From NCBI GenBank assembly GCA_046349875.1, contig JAXMBN010000003.1, forward strand, positions 1 to 64,000: 64,000 nucleotides of DNA, given 5' to 3'. This stretch comes from JAXMBN01 sp046349875 (GTDB lineage Bacteria; Planctomycetota; Planctomycetia; Pirellulales; Pirellulaceae). How positions within the stretch are numbered: position 1 is the first letter of the stretch; the number at the start of each line of letters is the position of its first letter. A program made the translations under genes and the position numbers. Below, piece after piece: positions 29,890-39,904 of the stretch. The notes below the pieces were generated by a model. The model searched no databases and was not told the origin of the DNA. It worked only from the letters and a program-made list of their open reading frames with translations.

Positions 29890-31290
29890 ATGAACAAGGA
29901 AGTACGAAGAAACAAAAAGAGACAAGTCATGTCACGGGGAAGATTTTCGACGAAGAAGCGGCGTAGGACAGGGTCCGGTGCTGCTTTGGAATCGCAGCAA
30001 TTCGCCCGATTTGGCTTGGCTGCTGGCGAGGCCCGGACGGAGGTAATCCGCAAGGCGATTCGCAAATATGCTAGGTCCCTCGCGGTGACGGCAGACCATT
30101 GGATGAGCGAACGGCTCGATGCCCAATTGGTTTCCATCGTTTGGTCCGCCTACTGTCTCTTGGACCCACGCCGCCGACGCGATGCGGTTGAACGGGTTCA
30201 ATTGGCGTATCCCATTGATCGTTTTGAACAGGAAATCCCAGCGCTCCAGGCAAACGCCCTTTGGCAGCGACCTCAGCCAGCTCTCAAGGGCAAAGCCGAG
30301 GAGTTGGTTCCCGTTGAATTGGTGAAGTGGGTGGACTCGGCCGTTCAGGTGACCCATGTCGAGGAGAAAAGGGAAATCGTTCGACTCCTCAAAGAGGATC
30401 CATCGGACGACCCCAAGCCACTGATGTCCGTTGTCCGCAAATGGCTTTTTGCTAGCGGTTCGGTTCTCGTTGCTGGCTTCCTTGGCTGGCAAGGCATGGC
30501 GAATTTCAACGATCGATCCCATGCTTCGAATACAAAAGATCCTCAATCGACTTTGGAGCGACAGCAAGACATTCAACTTGCTGTCGCTCCTTCCATTTCC
30601 GGCCAAGCTGACGATGTGATGGAATGGATAGAATCTGCTGCAAGTGCACCAGAGAATCGCGAAGCCCTACCTTCCGAATCGATTCCTTCGCAAATCTTGA
30701 TTGCGAAGACTGATTTACCGGAATCCCCCAAGGCCGCGGAAGATTCGTCACATCCCGTCATGGAAACTCCGGCTCCCACCTATTCACCGATCGCTATCGC
30801 TCAATCGCGCAAGGCTTTGGGTACTCTCTGGAAGACGTGGACGAAATCCCATAGCTCTGACGTAACAAGCCAAGCCAAACTTGAAGTAGCTCAACAATGG
30901 CTGGATGAATCGCCTACAGGCTCGGCCGATCGCTTGGTCCTCTTGGAATCGTTGGCCAAGCTGACTGCCGAGCAACACGGTCTGCCGAGCGGTTTAGCCT
31001 ATTGCGATCAAATTGAGTGTGAGTTTGCTCGCAGTGCTTGGGCTCTTCGATTGGAGTTATTCGAGCATCATTATTTGGATGGTAATTCCATTGCCTCCCA
31101 TCGCGAGATGGCTGAGATCGGCATTCAACTTTGTGAGAGAGCCCTTTCTGTCGATGAATATCGAACGGCAACGCGTCTCATTCGCATGACTATGGGAGTT
31201 GCTGGGCGAAGTCAAGATCGACGTCTGATCGATACTGCCATTCGTCTCCGCGGAACCATCTTCTCTGCGAAGGCTCGATCGACGACCTAG
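29890..31290 (+). CDS. Unknown membrane-anchored protein
   Basis: 466 residues, no family recognised. The first 30 residues are very basic (RRNKKRQ, TKKRRR). Residues about 30-180 look globular and cytoplasmic, with SAYCLLDPRRRRDAVERVQLAYPID resembling a conserved helical motif. One membrane helix lies near 187-205 (WLFASGSVLVAGFLGW). After it comes a Ser/Pro-rich linker and a helical C-terminal domain (about 300-460) that would be periplasmic and may be a repeat-like helical scaffold. The two-sided layout recalls anti-sigma or signal-transfer proteins, but I see no zinc finger or sigma gene. ATG 29929 (MSRGRFS) is an alternative start. Confidence 0.65.
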   Translation: MNKEVRRNKKRQVMSRGRFSTKKRRRTGSGAALESQQFARFGLAAGEARTEVIRKAIRKYARSLAVTADHWMSERLDAQLVSIVWSAYCLLDPRRRRDAVERVQLAYPIDRFEQEIPALQANALWQRPQPALKGKAEELVPVELVKWVDSAVQVTHVEEKREIVRLLKEDPSDDPKPLMSVVRKWLFASGSVLVAGFLGWQGMANFNDRSHASNTKDPQSTLERQQDIQLAVAPSISGQADDVMEWIESAASAPENREALPSESIPSQILIAKTDLPESPKAAEDSSHPVMETPAPTYSPIAIAQSRKALGTLWKTWTKSHSSDVTSQAKLEVAQQWLDESPTGSADRLVLLESLAKLTAEQHGLPSGLAYCDQIECEFARSAWALRLELFEHHYLDGNSIASHREMAEIGIQLCERALSVDEYRTATRLIRMTMGVAGRSQDRRLIDTAIRLRGTIFSAKARSTT

Positions 31291-31452
31291 TCGTTTTCTT
31301 CGTAATCCCGAGCGCGATGAGTCCGGTTATCGTGTGCGGCACGCGAGATAGTCCGACCCACGAATGGTCCTTCTCTTAAACGCCGCACCAAATCGATGAT
31401 TGGTTGCAGCGTCCTCGAAGGTTCTTTATCGAGCATCGCAGTGGCGGAATCG

Positions 31453-34400
31453 TTATGGTTTTTGCGTTGCTGGCTTGGACGCTTCTCGCTCGAGAAATCG
31501 TATTACGCTTGCCAAGTCTTCATCGGATAACACCTCACCAAAGTTGTCGGGCATTAGCGAGGTCGTATTCCGCTTTTCACTTTCGACCGATTTGACGGGA
31601 TAAGTGGTTAACTCGCCTTTCTGATCTGCCAAAACAACGACCTCATTGGAACGTTGTCGAACCCAACCTGTAATGACTTGTCCATCGTCAAAAAGCAACG
31701 TCGACATGCGAAACTGTTCATCAACATTGCGATTCGGAAGTAGGATGTCTTCTGCAAGCCGTTGAAGGCCTCGGCCGCCAACACCTTCGAGTTGAGGCCC
31801 AATCACTTTGCCGACGTCTCCAAGCTTGTGGCAAATAGAGCAACGTTCTTTGAATAGCGTCGCCCCTAGTTGCGGATCGGCCTGAGCCTTGTTGAGATTA
31901 GCAATCCGAAACTCGGCCGCTTTGAGTTTTTGAAGGACCTTGCTGCTATCTGCTGGACGGTACGTCCGTAGTCGCTTGCCCGTATCATCGTCTGGCAATG
32001 TTTCCCACCAAGCGTCATTCAAGTTAGCGAGTACGTCCCCACCAAGTTTTCCTTGATCCAACAGTTGACGTAGCCAAGGAAGGTTCTCACGTCTGCTCGA
32101 GAGAAGCTTGACGATTTCATTTTGCTGATGAGTGTTTGCAAAGGAAGTGATTCGCGATATCCATGCGATTTCAAGATCCTTGGGCCATTGAGAGACTTGC
32201 ATCGGGATATGTTGAGGTCCTTCTGGCAAATCGTCGAATCGCATGCCCCAACCCATCTGAGAAGCCCAATCCATTAACTGCGCCGCCAGAGGTCGTTGCT
32301 GGCGACCCATTGCCGCGAGCAAACGCAATCGCCCCGATGCATCCACATACTTGGATGAAGCAAGTTGATCGAGTCCTTTAGGCATCGAGGAAATCGGGAC
32401 TTGCTTGACGGCATTGGATAGTGTCTCCAAGGCATCGCGTAGAGGCGATGGATTGAAACCCGACATGGAGAATCGGCCCACTCCCAGCCATGCATAAGCC
32501 GTACCTGGACAATCATCGATGACTTCCATGCGGACCTTTCGGCCTTGCAATGACGACAAGTCCCAGTTCACTACCTTGGCGATGTCGGATCTTGGTGGGA
32601 AAGCCGTTTGAAGAACTTCGTCCGTTGTCGCATCGAGCAAAACGACTCGGTTCTTTTCAAGGCTTGGGTCTTTGGGAAGACCATTGTGTCCCACGATCAA
32701 GAATTGCAATTGGTTCGGGGCATCGAAAGGTAACGTACACCATTTTCCAACATACTCTTCCGTGTTTCCAATGCTGCTAAAGAACCATTCTTGATTCTTC
32801 TCGCCATCAACATTTCGCTTTTGTGTTGGCCACGGACGCAAGGTCCTTCCGCCACGTTCATACCAAGTCAGAACTTGGCTTGTATTAGAATCCGCAAGGA
32901 TTTTTCCGATCCAGTTTTCCATAGCTTGCGAAACGGCTAGATCCATTTCCGGAGCGAACGCTCCGAACTTTTGAACCTGACCGGTTGCTATTTTGAGTAG
33001 CAAGTTCAAGAGTTGTTCCGGGTTGTCTCCATAGAGATTTTGAAGAAGGGGAAGGGTCTTTTTGTTCTGGTCCAGTGGAACAGCAATCGCAATACGAGGG
33101 AGGATTTCGCGGATGGCCTCAGACTTCTTGCGTTTCTCATCGGAGTTGGAAGCTTCATTCACTATTGAAGAATTGCGAAGCATCCATGCCATGAGTGGCT
33201 CCGTTGGAAACTCACCGGGCAACGAAGTTAAGATCGGTACTAAGGTATCTGCTTCCGGGCTGACAACGGCGATCGAGGAAGCGCTTTGGGGAGGCGTGGA
33301 GTCGATGGTCCAATGGCCTAAGGCCGCTTCGCGAACGCTGGGGCGTCGCATCAAGTCACGGACTGCAATTTTGGCTGCATGGGAAAGGACCGGATCGTTC
33401 GCACTCCATTGAATATGTAACTTGAGTAGCGGTTGTATATCGGTTGCATCGCCATGCATTCCAATCGCTTCTACCATCGCGCGGTAGGCGATGTTCATGC
33501 CCTCGAGATGCTTGCCATACAATGAAGATCGCAAGAGTTCCAGCGAAGGGGCTTTGTCCAGGTTGCCGATCATCAAGGCAAGATGATTCTTCAAGAGTGG
33601 ACCACATGAACTCCAGGCTTGTTCCCATTGGATTGGCATTGCTCGATGATTTCGAGACAATACCCAACCAGCCGTAGCCCGCACTTCTTCGGGTGCCTTC
33701 GAATCTTGGAAAATGCGAGTGACCTCTTGAAGCACTGCAGGCGATGGTGATGTTTGCGTCAGGAGATCCAAAGCAAAACGTCGTTCGACGGGTTGTGTCG
33801 ATTTCAGTCGTTCCACAGAAGACTTTACAGTGGATGATTTAGGAGCATTGGCGTATCGGATTCGGAAGATCCGCCCACGCTCGCGATCTCGTGCAGGGTG
33901 ATCCAAAGGGACTTCGTAGTGGCCAATCACGCGATTGTAAAAGTCCGCAATGTAGAGAGCGCCATCGGGACCAAAACGGAGATCGACGGGGCGAAAGTTA
34001 GGATCGTCGCTCGTCAAAAAATCAGGCAGCTCCGTTGCAATCGACGTGGCACCCTCCCGATCAATTCGATTGCGATTGATTCGGCTTGTCATGACGTTGC
34101 CACTAAAGAAGTTATCACGGAAAGAAGGTGCAAAATGCGATTCTTCGCCAATGGCCAAACCTGCAATAGCGGTGCTTCCGTGAAGGTGACTCATCATCGA
34201 TGGTGCGAAGCCTAATCCGTCGTCAGGACGGCCAAAGCTTGGATAGCATCCACCGCGAAGGAGTTGCGTGATAGGAACGCTATGACAATCGGCGGTGTAG
34301 CGAATTCCCCAACGATCTTCACAAGCGCCAAATGGGTTGACCTGACCTTGAGTCACTTGCTCGACACGAGATCCGTCGGGACGAAATCGGAATGTATTGC

Positions 34401-35070
34401 CCGAGATCAAAGTGATTTCGTGCTCATCGCTGCCATGAATCTTGGATTGATTGTTGTAACCATGGTTGGCATAAATCCAACCATCGAGCCCTACTGTAAG
34501 CGAATTCACCATTCCGTGCGTATCGCGAGTCGTATCGAATGGACCAACGACCACTTTGGACTCGTCGCAAACTCCATCGCCATCGATGTCACGCAAGAAC
34601 AGAATATTGGGAATGGAAAAGCAGAAACATCCATCGGCGTAAGGAACGATTCCGATTGGAATGTTTAAGCCTTCGCGAAAGACGGTCACTTTTTCTCGAT
34701 AACCGTCGCCGTCCCTGTCTTCCAAGATTCGTATTTGATCCCGGGCCTGTTCAGGGGTTTTGGCAGGATAGGGATACTCGACGGTTTGTGTCACCCACAA
34801 TCGCCCTTTGGCATCAAAGGCAATATTCATGGGTTTTTGGATATGCGGTTCACTAGCAACGAAATCGACCACAAATCCCTTGGGGACATGAAACCCTTGA
34901 AGTTCTTCTTGAGCAGTTCGTGGCTCCGCAGTACGAACGGCCTGGCCGTACCATTCCGCAGGAGAATTAGGTTCAGCAGCACGTTCATCTTCTTGTGTGA
35001 ATCCGAACGCACTAGTCAACAAAAACGAAAGAGCAATTAGGTGGGTGCGAAGCATAGAGGAATTCTTCAT
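31453..35070 (-). CDS. PVC-type heme-binding membrane-bound dehydrogenase protein
   Basis: Large exported protein of 1205 residues. It has an N-terminal signal peptide (HLIALSFLLTSAFGF), then a six-bladed propeller of the membrane-bound-dehydrogenase type (about 60-410) with repeated DRDGDG calcium-like loops, a helical HEAT-like region (about 420-600), a middle galactose-binding-like part, and a C-terminal heme domain with CSICHKLGDVGKVIGP (CxxCH). This architecture is characteristic of Planctomycetes and Verrucomicrobia and is thought to oxidise sugars or other carbon substrates, passing electrons through the heme. It begins six bases after the stop of its paralogue at 35077-38244, forming an operon. 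Confidence 0.88.
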   Translation of the reverse strand: MKNSSMLRTHLIALSFLLTSAFGFTQEDERAAEPNSPAEWYGQAVRTAEPRTAQEELQGFHVPKGFVVDFVASEPHIQKPMNIAFDAKGRLWVTQTVEYPYPAKTPEQARDQIRILEDRDGDGYREKVTVFREGLNIPIGIVPYADGCFCFSIPNILFLRDIDGDGVCDESKVVVGPFDTTRDTHGMVNSLTVGLDGWIYANHGYNNQSKIHGSDEHEITLISGNTFRFRPDGSRVEQVTQGQVNPFGACEDRWGIRYTADCHSVPITQLLRGGCYPSFGRPDDGLGFAPSMMSHLHGSTAIAGLAIGEESHFAPSFRDNFFSGNVMTSRINRNRIDREGATSIATELPDFLTSDDPNFRPVDLRFGPDGALYIADFYNRVIGHYEVPLDHPARDRERGRIFRIRYANAPKSSTVKSSVERLKSTQPVERRFALDLLTQTSPSPAVLQEVTRIFQDSKAPEEVRATAGWVLSRNHRAMPIQWEQAWSSCGPLLKNHLALMIGNLDKAPSLELLRSSLYGKHLEGMNIAYRAMVEAIGMHGDATDIQPLLKLHIQWSANDPVLSHAAKIAVRDLMRRPSVREAALGHWTIDSTPPQSASSIAVVSPEADTLVPILTSLPGEFPTEPLMAWMLRNSSIVNEASNSDEKRKKSEAIREILPRIAIAVPLDQNKKTLPLLQNLYGDNPEQLLNLLLKIATGQVQKFGAFAPEMDLAVSQAMENWIGKILADSNTSQVLTWYERGGRTLRPWPTQKRNVDGEKNQEWFFSSIGNTEEYVGKWCTLPFDAPNQLQFLIVGHNGLPKDPSLEKNRVVLLDATTDEVLQTAFPPRSDIAKVVNWDLSSLQGRKVRMEVIDDCPGTAYAWLGVGRFSMSGFNPSPLRDALETLSNAVKQVPISSMPKGLDQLASSKYVDASGRLRLLAAMGRQQRPLAAQLMDWASQMGWGMRFDDLPEGPQHIPMQVSQWPKDLEIAWISRITSFANTHQQNEIVKLLSSRRENLPWLRQLLDQGKLGGDVLANLNDAWWETLPDDDTGKRLRTYRPADSSKVLQKLKAAEFRIANLNKAQADPQLGATLFKERCSICHKLGDVGKVIGPQLEGVGGRGLQRLAEDILLPNRNVDEQFRMSTLLFDDGQVITGWVRQRSNEVVVLADQKGELTTYPVKSVESEKRNTTSLMPDNFGEVLSDEDLASVIRFLEREASKPATQKP

Positions 35071-35076
35071 GAGGAT

Positions 35077-38000
35077 TTACTTCTTGGACTCTAACATGCT
35101 AATCAAGTCGGCCAGTTCCTGCAGGGATATCGTTTTCTCCAATCCAGCTGGCATGATTGATAAGGTGCTTGGTTGACGTTTTTCGATTTCTTGAATGGGG
35201 ATCCGGACGATGCGATCAGCATTGATTACCAACTCCAGTTCATTTCTCGACTCCGACTGAACGATCCCATTGAGCACTTCTCCATCGGTCGTGACAACCT
35301 GCGTTGCTTGGTAGCTTTGAGCAAGTCGCAAGCTAGGAAATAGTATCGCTTCGAGGAGATCGCGACGGGTTCGTGTCGATCCAATGCGGGAAAGCTCTGG
35401 TCCAATGTTTCCACCCACATACCCGATTCGATGGCAAGCACTACAAGCCGTTTTCTGATCTCGAAAAACTTGAAAGCCTCGTACAGGATCCCCTGGAGGC
35501 AGTTGAGATTCCATTTGGTTTAGCTTTTCGACGACATCCACGGGAGGTTTCTGAAGGAATTCGATCAGCTTCTTTGCGGAATCTTGTAACCTTTTGTCGC
35601 GATTGCGATACACCGTCGTAAGCGTTTCAGGAGGTATGGATTGATTGGATCGATGAGACTCCAATCGCTTCAGCAATGATTGATCAAGCTCGTCGTCCCC
35701 TACGCGACTGATGGCCGTGATGGCGGAAGGCAAATGGAGCGGCGCAACGGTTGCCAAGCCTTCAATTAATCTCTGCGCCGATTGGGAAGTCAACTGGGTT
35801 TTGAGAATAGCCTTGCTCGCCCAAGATCGAGCAGACTCGTCGCCATCGACCAATGCTGCGATCCATCGAAGGAGAACGGCTTCGGAAATACCTTTCGATT
35901 GATCCGGTAGAGCTTGCGTCCAAAGAAAGGTTTCCAATGTGATATGAGTCGATTGATTGACATGGCTAAGGAGCTTTTCTGCCAACTGCGGATGCCGTTC
36001 CGCGTTCCATTGCAGTGTTGCCAACCAACCGAGGATACCTTGTTCGAGTTCCGGCGAGGATTGGGAAAGCCATTCCGCAATGGAAGGACTCCATTCTGCG
36101 TTAAGTTCCTTGTCCCTCAATTGTCGCAAGCTCTCGAGGATATGTTTTTGCTTTTCGGGAGATGCTTGTTTTGCAGAGGAAAGCTGAGCCGTGACTAAGG
36201 ACCTTACTTCGGGACGTTCTTTCCAAGCACTTACGAGGGATAGCCAAACGCGCCCCTGTTCCGAATCACCGTTTGCGCGGGATAGCTCTTGAAGGTCATT
36301 GGCAAGCGTTTCTGCCCATTCGGGATGATGCGAAGCGACATCCAATGCGGCGATGCGAAGATTGCTATTCGAACTCAATAACGAGCGAAGCACCAGTTTG
36401 GGTTGCAATCGCTGCGACTTCATTTGATCTAGAGCCAACATGGCTGCGCTTTGCTGTGTCGGGGATTTCGCATCGATATACTGTGCCAAAGCTTCTTCTT
36501 GCCGGAGTTCGATCATGGCATAGAGAAGCGAGTGACGAAGGACCAAATCCTCATCGCTATCTTCGAGGCAATGCATGAGGCTTTTCAGAGAAGAGACTTG
36601 GCCCAACCGTCCCAATCCCTCGGCCGCAGCTCGCCGAACTTGAAGGACTCCATCGCTTTCCACAATCCTCTCCAGTGCTAGGTGCATAGGTAGACGATGC
36701 AAGGAAACCAGATGGGCCGATACCTGACGCAAGGAGGGTTCGGCATCTTGGAGAGTGGCCGATAAGATTCGAATGAGCTGAGCATCTTTTTGCGCGTCGC
36801 GATGAAGGGTCAAGGCCCTTGAATAGCACCAAAGAGCCTCGATGCGAAGATCGAGAGCCAGTTGTGAATTAGTGATTTGTGCCAGTAAGGCCTCCATTCC
36901 TTCCGGTTGGTTTTCCCATGCAATGGCCGCATGCTTCCGTTCCCACCACGATCCTGAAAGGGGGCCGCGAAGTTTTCGAAGATCGATAGGTTGCGATGTA
37001 GCGGCTTTCGCAATGGACTCTTGATGGAGTTGTGTTTGCTTGTTGGAGAGGCGATAGATACCTCCAAGAGCCTTGTCTTGATCTACGCCCGAACTCGGGC
37101 AACAAAGGTCGTACCAGCCTCCGGTATCGACGATGATCATGCTACCATCGATATCTTCGAGAATATCTGTCGGATGGAAATCGATTCGATCACCTAAGAC
37201 AAGATCGATATATCGCGTTTCGAAGGTTGCTCCGCGTGGTTGTAGGGCATGCAACGATACACGCTGCAAATTGAACTCAGCTGCCACCAGAGCTCGTTCA
37301 CGCTGAACCATGAAATCGGAGAAGAGACTGCCGTCATTCCAACAAGCTAATCCGCTAGGCGCGGCAGGACCGAGATGCGTCATGATAGGCATCAGCGGAC
37401 CGGTTCGAATGTGTCCTTGGATCACATGGTGGTCCTTTCCATAGACACCCCCATACACGGCGTGAGCGATCCCATCGCGTTTGCCCCCACCTGGATGTTG
37501 AAGAAAAGTGCTCGTGAAAAATCGTTCTCCTTCAGGAGTCATTGCAAACTCAACCGGATTATCCATGCCCCCGGTCATGACGGCCTCGATTGGACCGCCA
37601 TCGCGATGACGGCGAAAGATGTGCGCTGCCTTGGATACGAGTTCGGTGCCACTCAATGTCGCGTGCTTCTGTTCCGCAAATGCTCCTTTGCACCAGTAGA
37701 TCCAACCGTCGCGACCTAAATAGGGACCATGCAGGTCGTTTGCGCATCCAGTGAGAGTCTGGCCATCGAACCATACGGATCGTTCTTCGCAGATACCATC
37801 GCCGTCGCGATCGGTAAGCTTCATAATCTGAGGTGGAGTGGATACAAACGTATCGGGCCCGAGGCACAAAACGCCTTCAGGAAATCCCAGTTGCTCGGCT
37901 GCTAAGATTCGTCGATCGAACACTCCATCGCCATTGTCATCGACGAGTCGAATCATGCGATGCGGTTTGGTCTGGCTTTGTTCGACCACATTCTTGTTTA

Positions 38001-38244
38001 CACCCGCGCTTTCCACCAATACGAGTCGATGATGATCATCCCAATCGCCTACGATTGGCCAATGAACCAATGGTGGGGCTGCAATAGGCTCCAGGGTCAT
38101 AGAAGCTGGAACTCGAAAGCCGATTCCGTTGTGCCGAATCGATTGATATTCAATCGGAGACTGTGCTTTCGATTCGGAAAATCCACCGAACAAAATCGCC
38201 ATCATGGCGAGGGTTGAAAACCAACCGCGGAAAATCAAGGTCAT
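35077..38244 (-). CDS. PVC-type heme-binding membrane-bound dehydrogenase protein (paralogue)
   Basis: Second, upstream member of a tandem pair with the gene at 31453. ATG 38244 (MTLIFRGWF) gives a signal peptide ending near SKAQ; the frame opens 11 codons earlier. The propeller has DNGDGVFD and DRDGDGIC loops; a helical HEAT-repeat region follows from about 420 to 900. The C-terminus has CSACHRIGYVGGNIGP (CxxCH) and the conserved ending PAGLEKTISLQELADLI that marks this heme domain. The pair diverges strongly outside the propeller and heme domains, so each may serve a different substrate. Periplasmic, possibly membrane-anchored by the signal. Confidence 0.88.
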   Translation of the reverse strand: MTLIFRGWFSTLAMMAILFGGFSESKAQSPIEYQSIRHNGIGFRVPASMTLEPIAAPPLVHWPIVGDWDDHHRLVLVESAGVNKNVVEQSQTKPHRMIRLVDDNGDGVFDRRILAAEQLGFPEGVLCLGPDTFVSTPPQIMKLTDRDGDGICEERSVWFDGQTLTGCANDLHGPYLGRDGWIYWCKGAFAEQKHATLSGTELVSKAAHIFRRHRDGGPIEAVMTGGMDNPVEFAMTPEGERFFTSTFLQHPGGGKRDGIAHAVYGGVYGKDHHVIQGHIRTGPLMPIMTHLGPAAPSGLACWNDGSLFSDFMVQRERALVAAEFNLQRVSLHALQPRGATFETRYIDLVLGDRIDFHPTDILEDIDGSMIIVDTGGWYDLCCPSSGVDQDKALGGIYRLSNKQTQLHQESIAKAATSQPIDLRKLRGPLSGSWWERKHAAIAWENQPEGMEALLAQITNSQLALDLRIEALWCYSRALTLHRDAQKDAQLIRILSATLQDAEPSLRQVSAHLVSLHRLPMHLALERIVESDGVLQVRRAAAEGLGRLGQVSSLKSLMHCLEDSDEDLVLRHSLLYAMIELRQEEALAQYIDAKSPTQQSAAMLALDQMKSQRLQPKLVLRSLLSSNSNLRIAALDVASHHPEWAETLANDLQELSRANGDSEQGRVWLSLVSAWKERPEVRSLVTAQLSSAKQASPEKQKHILESLRQLRDKELNAEWSPSIAEWLSQSSPELEQGILGWLATLQWNAERHPQLAEKLLSHVNQSTHITLETFLWTQALPDQSKGISEAVLLRWIAALVDGDESARSWASKAILKTQLTSQSAQRLIEGLATVAPLHLPSAITAISRVGDDELDQSLLKRLESHRSNQSIPPETLTTVYRNRDKRLQDSAKKLIEFLQKPPVDVVEKLNQMESQLPPGDPVRGFQVFRDQKTACSACHRIGYVGGNIGPELSRIGSTRTRRDLLEAILFPSLRLAQSYQATQVVTTDGEVLNGIVQSESRNELELVINADRIVRIPIQEIEKRQPSTLSIMPAGLEKTISLQELADLISMLESKK

Positions 38245-38416
38245 GGTTCGAGCTCGACAGAGTGTACGAAGTGCCAAGCCTTGATCTTAACCTTTCGACT
38301 TAGCCTCTTCCATCATGCTAGGACCTTCCCTCGTAGAATCAGCCCATCCTTTTGAGATTCCGTTGTACTTGGAGTGTAAGGTGGACTTGGAGAGAAGCGA
38401 TCTTTGGTTTCAGGGA

Positions 38417-39904
38417 TTAAGAGTGCGAGTGAGCATTCCATCCTGCTTTGATATTATCTGCCTTCATCTGTTCGAATAGCGATTCGATTTGCTCCCGTGA
38501 ATTCGATACCTTCACTTCTCGCTCCAGTGGGGTTTTGCGATTGGCAGAAAAATCGGTGAAGTGGAGTCCATACGCTAGGAATTCGTCAGATTCGCTCTTG
38601 TTGGTTTCCCAAAGGACGAACTTTCGAATCATCAAAGACCCTTTTGATTCTTTGACGAAAACTTCGCGTCGAATCACTTGGCTTTCAGGTTGTTCGAGGT
38701 CTCCTGCTCGCGCGTCCGAGAGGGGGACTTCGACCCGTTCGGTGATTTGCTGGATCCGAACGCTCTCTTGGGTAGGCTGTTTATCGTCGCGAATTCGAAT
38801 GAACTGTGGGGATATCAAAGTGGCCAAAGGTAGGGGACGCACGACGCGATAATGAGGCTTCGTACCCGATTCGAAATCGATCACCATACGCTGGATAGGC
38901 CCACCTCGCGTCGTTTGCGAAAGGACATCGAGACAACTCACTTCAATCACCCATTGCGGAGCGACCATTTGATAAGCAACATGATCCGAATTCACTTCGG
39001 CATATTGACTCTCTACGACCATGTCCTTTAGGTCGCTCAGGTACAAACGCCTTGCTTCGTCGGTGAAGCCCCCACCGACTCGCGAAACGATCTGAAGCGT
39101 TCCATCGTTTCGTTTCACGGCCACAAGCATATCGTGAAGCATTCCTTGACGATCACCAGTCGATTCCGAAAATCCGACGACCACAAGATCGAGATTGTGA
39201 CGTTGCTTGATCTTGAATGTGCCGCCAGCATCACTTCTTGCAACGACCCCTTCGGCCCCTTGTTGGTAGATCCATTGATCGACCCAACGATCGATCGCTT
39301 TCGGATTATCGACCCAGTTTGCTTCGACAGCGTGGATCTTGTTTCCTTGAGGAAAGGTATTTTCAATCCAAGTCCATCGATCTGCAAATGTTGAGGAGGG
39401 GCTCGTACCATTCAACGATAGGACATCAAAGACTGCGAAAGCGATCTGATCGAGTTCGCTTTCGCTACGAGGTTGTCGTATGACGCTGAGAAGATCGTGA
39501 ATCCTCTCGCGGCCACCGTCTGGAGCGTGACCATAAAGTTCACCAGCCAACATAGCCTCGCGAACATTTGCTTTTTCGAGAATCGATTTGGCTTGATCTT
39601 GCCAAGGAAGTCCGGATCGAACGGTTCCGCCAGGATTGATTGTGAAGAGTTCACCATCGCGATAGCAAAGAACGGTAAACTCACCATCCATTTTGCGGCT
39701 AACATGGTAGCGACCTTCCGGAACCTTATGCGCAATTCCCGATGGCTCGATGGCAACCATTCGTGCCGCTGCCATGCGGCGATAATCTTGAGCTGATTGG
39801 AGGAATGTGGGGTCACCAAGATGGACCGCTTGCCCAATTTGGTACTTCCCGAGAATGATCTCGGACCGTGAAAGATCCCATAGTCCAGCGGTCTTGGTGA
39901 TCAT
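38417..39904 (-). CDS. ATP-dependent DNA/RNA ligase-like nucleotidyltransferase
   Basis: 495-residue protein with covalent nucleotidyltransferase motifs: the lysine motif SRKMDGEF (K71, K-x-D-G), LAGELYG (motif III-like), EGVVARS (motif IV) and FKIKQRHNLD followed by VVVGF (motif V). The spacing matches ATP-dependent DNA ligases. No N-terminal DNA-binding domain of the LigB type is present. An OB-like region would follow (about 270-370). The last 100 residues form an extra domain with VFVKESKGSLMIRKFVLW and YGLHFTDFSANRK that is not part of known ligases. ATG 39904 overlaps the upstream gene stop by four bases (ATGA). Target (DNA or RNA) unknown. Confidence 0.78.
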   Translation of the reverse strand: MITKTAGLWDLSRSEIILGKYQIGQAVHLGDPTFLQSAQDYRRMAAARMVAIEPSGIAHKVPEGRYHVSRKMDGEFTVLCYRDGELFTINPGGTVRSGLPWQDQAKSILEKANVREAMLAGELYGHAPDGGRERIHDLLSVIRQPRSESELDQIAFAVFDVLSLNGTSPSSTFADRWTWIENTFPQGNKIHAVEANWVDNPKAIDRWVDQWIYQQGAEGVVARSDAGGTFKIKQRHNLDLVVVGFSESTGDRQGMLHDMLVAVKRNDGTLQIVSRVGGGFTDEARRLYLSDLKDMVVESQYAEVNSDHVAYQMVAPQWVIEVSCLDVLSQTTRGGPIQRMVIDFESGTKPHYRVVRPLPLATLISPQFIRIRDDKQPTQESVRIQQITERVEVPLSDARAGDLEQPESQVIRREVFVKESKGSLMIRKFVLWETNKSESDEFLAYGLHFTDFSANRKTPLEREVKVSNSREQIESLFEQMKADNIKAGWNAHSHS

